In this document: positions 7,910 through 9,663 of the stretch, piece by piece
How positions within the stretch are numbered: the stretch's first letter is position 1
Layout of the letters: the number at the start of each line of letters is the position of its first letter
DNA from: Candidatus Nitrosopumilus sp.
GTDB lineage: Archaea; Thermoproteota; Nitrososphaeria; Nitrososphaerales; Nitrosopumilaceae
DNA length: 9,663 nucleotides
Direction of reading: 5' to 3'
Assembly (NCBI GenBank): GCA_030637455.1
Contig: DAOWGL010000031.1
Location: forward strand, 1 to 9,663
Made by a program: the position numbers and the translations under genes
Notes under the pieces: model-generated
The model's database searches: none
What the model saw: only the letters and a program-made list of their open reading frames with translations
What the model was told of the DNA's origin: nothing

Positions 7910-7917
7910 TATAAATA
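7910..7917 (-). promoter_or_regulatory. TATA box of the dehydratase gene
   Basis: TATTTATA on the minus strand, centred about 28 bp before the ATG at 7885 within the 73-bp gap behind the synthetase. It implies that the dehydratase can be transcribed on its own, with a leader of a few bases at most. Confidence 0.6.
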
Positions 7918-7958
7918 TTCTAAATTTGTACAGGCTAAAATCTAGGAATGAATTGCGA

Positions 7959-9663
7959 TCAGAGACCTATTCTGACATCAAGAATTCTGCAACCTTTTCC
8001 TTTTTCCATGACTAGTACAGGATTCATGTCTAATTCTTTGATCTCTTTAAAGTCTGAAACTAGTTGTGATAATCTTTGGATACACTCAGAAAGTTTTGCA
8101 ATATCAGATGGTTTTTCACCTCTAACTCCTTGAAGTAATTTCTGAGTCTTAATTGATGCAATCATGTCATCTGCTTCTTTATCAGTAACGGGTGCAAGTT
8201 TGAATGTCACATCTTTGAGAACTTCTACGTAAATTCCACCCATTCCAAGCATGATAACAGGACCAAATCCAGGCTCTAATTTTGAACCTATGATGAGTTC
8301 TTTGCCACCTTTAACCATCTCTACAATCAAAACGCCTTTGATCTCAGCTTTACTGTTGTATTTTTTAGCATTTTTGATAATTGTTTTGTATGCTTCTTTG
8401 ATTTCAGAATCATTTGTCAAGTTTACTTTAACACCGCCTGCATCAGACTTGTGAATAATTTGGGGTGATGCAATTTTCATTACAACAGGGTAACCAATTT
8501 TTTTGGCAATTTTTATTGCTTCAGATTCATTTTTGGCAAGTGCACTTTTAGGTAATGGTAAACCATATGCTTTGAGAACTTCTTGTCCTTCTTCTTCTAA
8601 CAGGTTTGGTCTTTTCTCTTTTTTGACCTTGTCAAAAATTTTCTTGGCTTTAGCTTTGTTTACTTTGAATTTAGTAATTTTTCCTTCTTTGGTATTTACC
8701 CAAATTGCAAACTTTATCATTGCAGCTAAAGTTCTAATTGCTCCTTCAGCATAGTTGTAATAAGGAACATCTCCCTTTGCTAAAATTTCTCGATTTGTAA
8801 TACCCTCATCTAATCCCATTAAACTTGCAAGCATTGTCTTTTTGTATTTCTTTGACATTTCAACAACCACTTCAGCTAGTTTATCATAATCTAATGTTCC
8901 AGAAGGAGTACACATGGTAATTACAGATCCTACCTTTGGATGTTTGAGTACACGATCTAACACGTTATGAAATCTGTTAAAATCAGCATCACCTACAATA
9001 TCAACAGGATTTGCAGAACTTCCCCAAGGAGGAATTACTTCATCTATCTTTGGACGAATACTATCAATTTTGGCCATTCTAATTCCTGCTTTAGAACAGG
9101 CATCAGTGGAAATAATTGCAGGTCCACCTGCATTTGATACAATAACTAAACCACCTGCTGTTGGAAGTGGTTGTTTTGAAAAGGCAGTAGCATAATCAAA
9201 GAGCTCTTCCATCGTATCTACTCTAATTGCACCTGATTGTTTCAGTAATGCATCATAAATTTCATCTGAGCCCATTAAAGCTCCAGTATGAGACATTGCA
9301 GCTTTTGCACCCTCTGGACTGCGTCCTGATTTTAGTACAAGAACTGGTTTTTTGAGTTTTTTAGTAATGTTTTTACAAACTTTAAGGAATTCTTGGCCAT
9401 TTCCCATGTCTTCAAGATACATGACAATAACTTTGGTTTGTTTGTGATTTGCAAGAATTTTTAGAATGTCAACTTCACTCATCACAGCTTTGTTTCCAAG
9501 ACTTACAACTGCTGAGAAACCAATTCCTTGAGCACTAGCATCTTCAACTAATGCTGCACAAATTGCACCACTTTGTGAAACAAGTGCAATTTTTCCAGAC
9601 TTTGGTGTAACTTTGAGAAAAGTAGAATTCATCATTGTCTTTGGATCAAGATTCATGACACCA
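7959..9663 (-). CDS. ADP-forming acyl-CoA synthetase, probably 4-hydroxybutyrate-CoA ligase (5' end beyond the window)
   Basis: Activates an acid with ATP and CoA, yielding ADP and phosphate; next to the dehydratase, the likely substrate is 4-hydroxybutyrate. The frame stays open to the right edge (Gly-Val before the first visible Met at 9656), and GVMNLDPKTMMNSTF is internal family sequence, so the N-terminal CoA-binding domain, roughly 130 residues by comparison with about 700-aa relatives, is missing. Visible parts, counted from that Met: the succinyl-CoA-synthetase-like domain with LVSQSGAIC (25-33) and SHTGALMG, whose His123 should be the phosphorylated residue; a second such domain with NAGGPA and SSANPVDIVGD (213-223); and from about 345 the fused ATP-grasp domain with YPVVMKIASPQIIHKSDAGGV (His402) and the metal-binding ELDMNPV (541-547). 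The stop is TGA. The alpha and beta parts are fused in one chain, as in thaumarchaeal enzymes. A 3-hydroxypropionate substrate cannot be excluded by sequence alone. Confidence 0.92.
   Translation of the reverse strand, partial: GVMNLDPKTMMNSTFLKVTPKSGKIALVSQSGAICAALVEDASAQGIGFSAVVSLGNKAVMSEVDILKILANHKQTKVIVMYLEDMGNGQEFLKVCKNITKKLKKPVLVLKSGRSPEGAKAAMSHTGALMGSDEIYDALLKQSGAIRVDTMEELFDYATAFSKQPLPTAGGLVIVSNAGGPAIISTDACSKAGIRMAKIDSIRPKIDEVIPPWGSSANPVDIVGDADFNRFHNVLDRVLKHPKVGSVITMCTPSGTLDYDKLAEVVVEMSKKYKKTMLASLMGLDEGITNREILAKGDVPYYNYAEGAIRTLAAMIKFAIWVNTKEGKITKFKVNKAKAKKIFDKVKKEKRPNLLEEEGQEVLKAYGLPLPKSALAKNESEAIKIAKKIGYPVVMKIASPQIIHKSDAGGVKVNLTNDSEIKEAYKTIIKNAKKYNSKAEIKGVLIVEMVKGGKELIIGSKLEPGFGPVIMLGMGGIYVEVLKDVTFKLAPVTDKEADDMIASIKTQKLLQGVRGEKPSDIAKLSECIQRLSQLVSDFKEIKELDMNPVLVMEKGKGCRILDVRIGL

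Noticed and set aside
7959..9656. Synthetase as a complete gene starting at the Met at 9656
   Set aside because: The frame is open to the window edge, and the Met lies inside a conserved family string; the CoA-binding domain must lie outside the window.

Overview
The window comes from an ammonia-oxidising archaeon of the Nitrososphaeria (Thaumarchaeota), most like marine Nitrosopumilus. The grounds are low GC, A/T-rich TATA elements about 26 bp before start codons (leaderless mRNAs), several small zinc-ribbon proteins, a DUF6659-like protein, and above all a 4-hydroxybutyryl-CoA dehydratase gene beside an ADP-forming acyl-CoA synthetase gene. That pair belongs to the thaumarchaeal 3-hydroxypropionate/4-hydroxybutyrate CO2-fixation cycle. 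I saw no mobile element, CRISPR array, rRNA or phage gene.

Left part (1-2421), all minus strand. Reading in the direction of transcription: a small basic protein of unknown function (82 aa) with a good TATA box, a zinc amidohydrolase of the hydantoinase/dihydroorotase type, and a secreted Met/His-rich protein that runs off the left edge. The secreted protein was found by direct translation; it starts with TTG and has a clear signal peptide.

Middle part (2422-6162), mostly plus strand. A 185-bp divergent promoter region leads to a DUF6659-like protein, then a tRNA-Ala(CGC). Next come three proteins with different N-terminal parts that all end in the same kind of four-cysteine zinc ribbon: 118 aa on plus, about 177 aa on minus, and about 227 aa on plus with an extra zinc-binding region and a PRC-barrel-like domain. 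A thioredoxin gene lies upstream of the minus-strand member. An archaeal signal peptidase I with a long, strongly acidic cytoplasmic tail closes this part.

Right part (6163-9663). A 196-bp convergent spacer without a convincing gene is followed by two minus-strand carbon-fixation genes. The synthetase, whose N-terminus is cut by the right edge, is upstream. The dehydratase is downstream and has its own TATA box in the 73-bp gap. Together they would take 4-hydroxybutyrate to 4-hydroxybutyryl-CoA and then to crotonyl-CoA.

Most of the window is ordinary core genome for this lineage. The least explained parts are the Met/His-rich repeat protein, the cluster of proteins sharing a zinc-ribbon tail, and the acidic tail of the signal peptidase.
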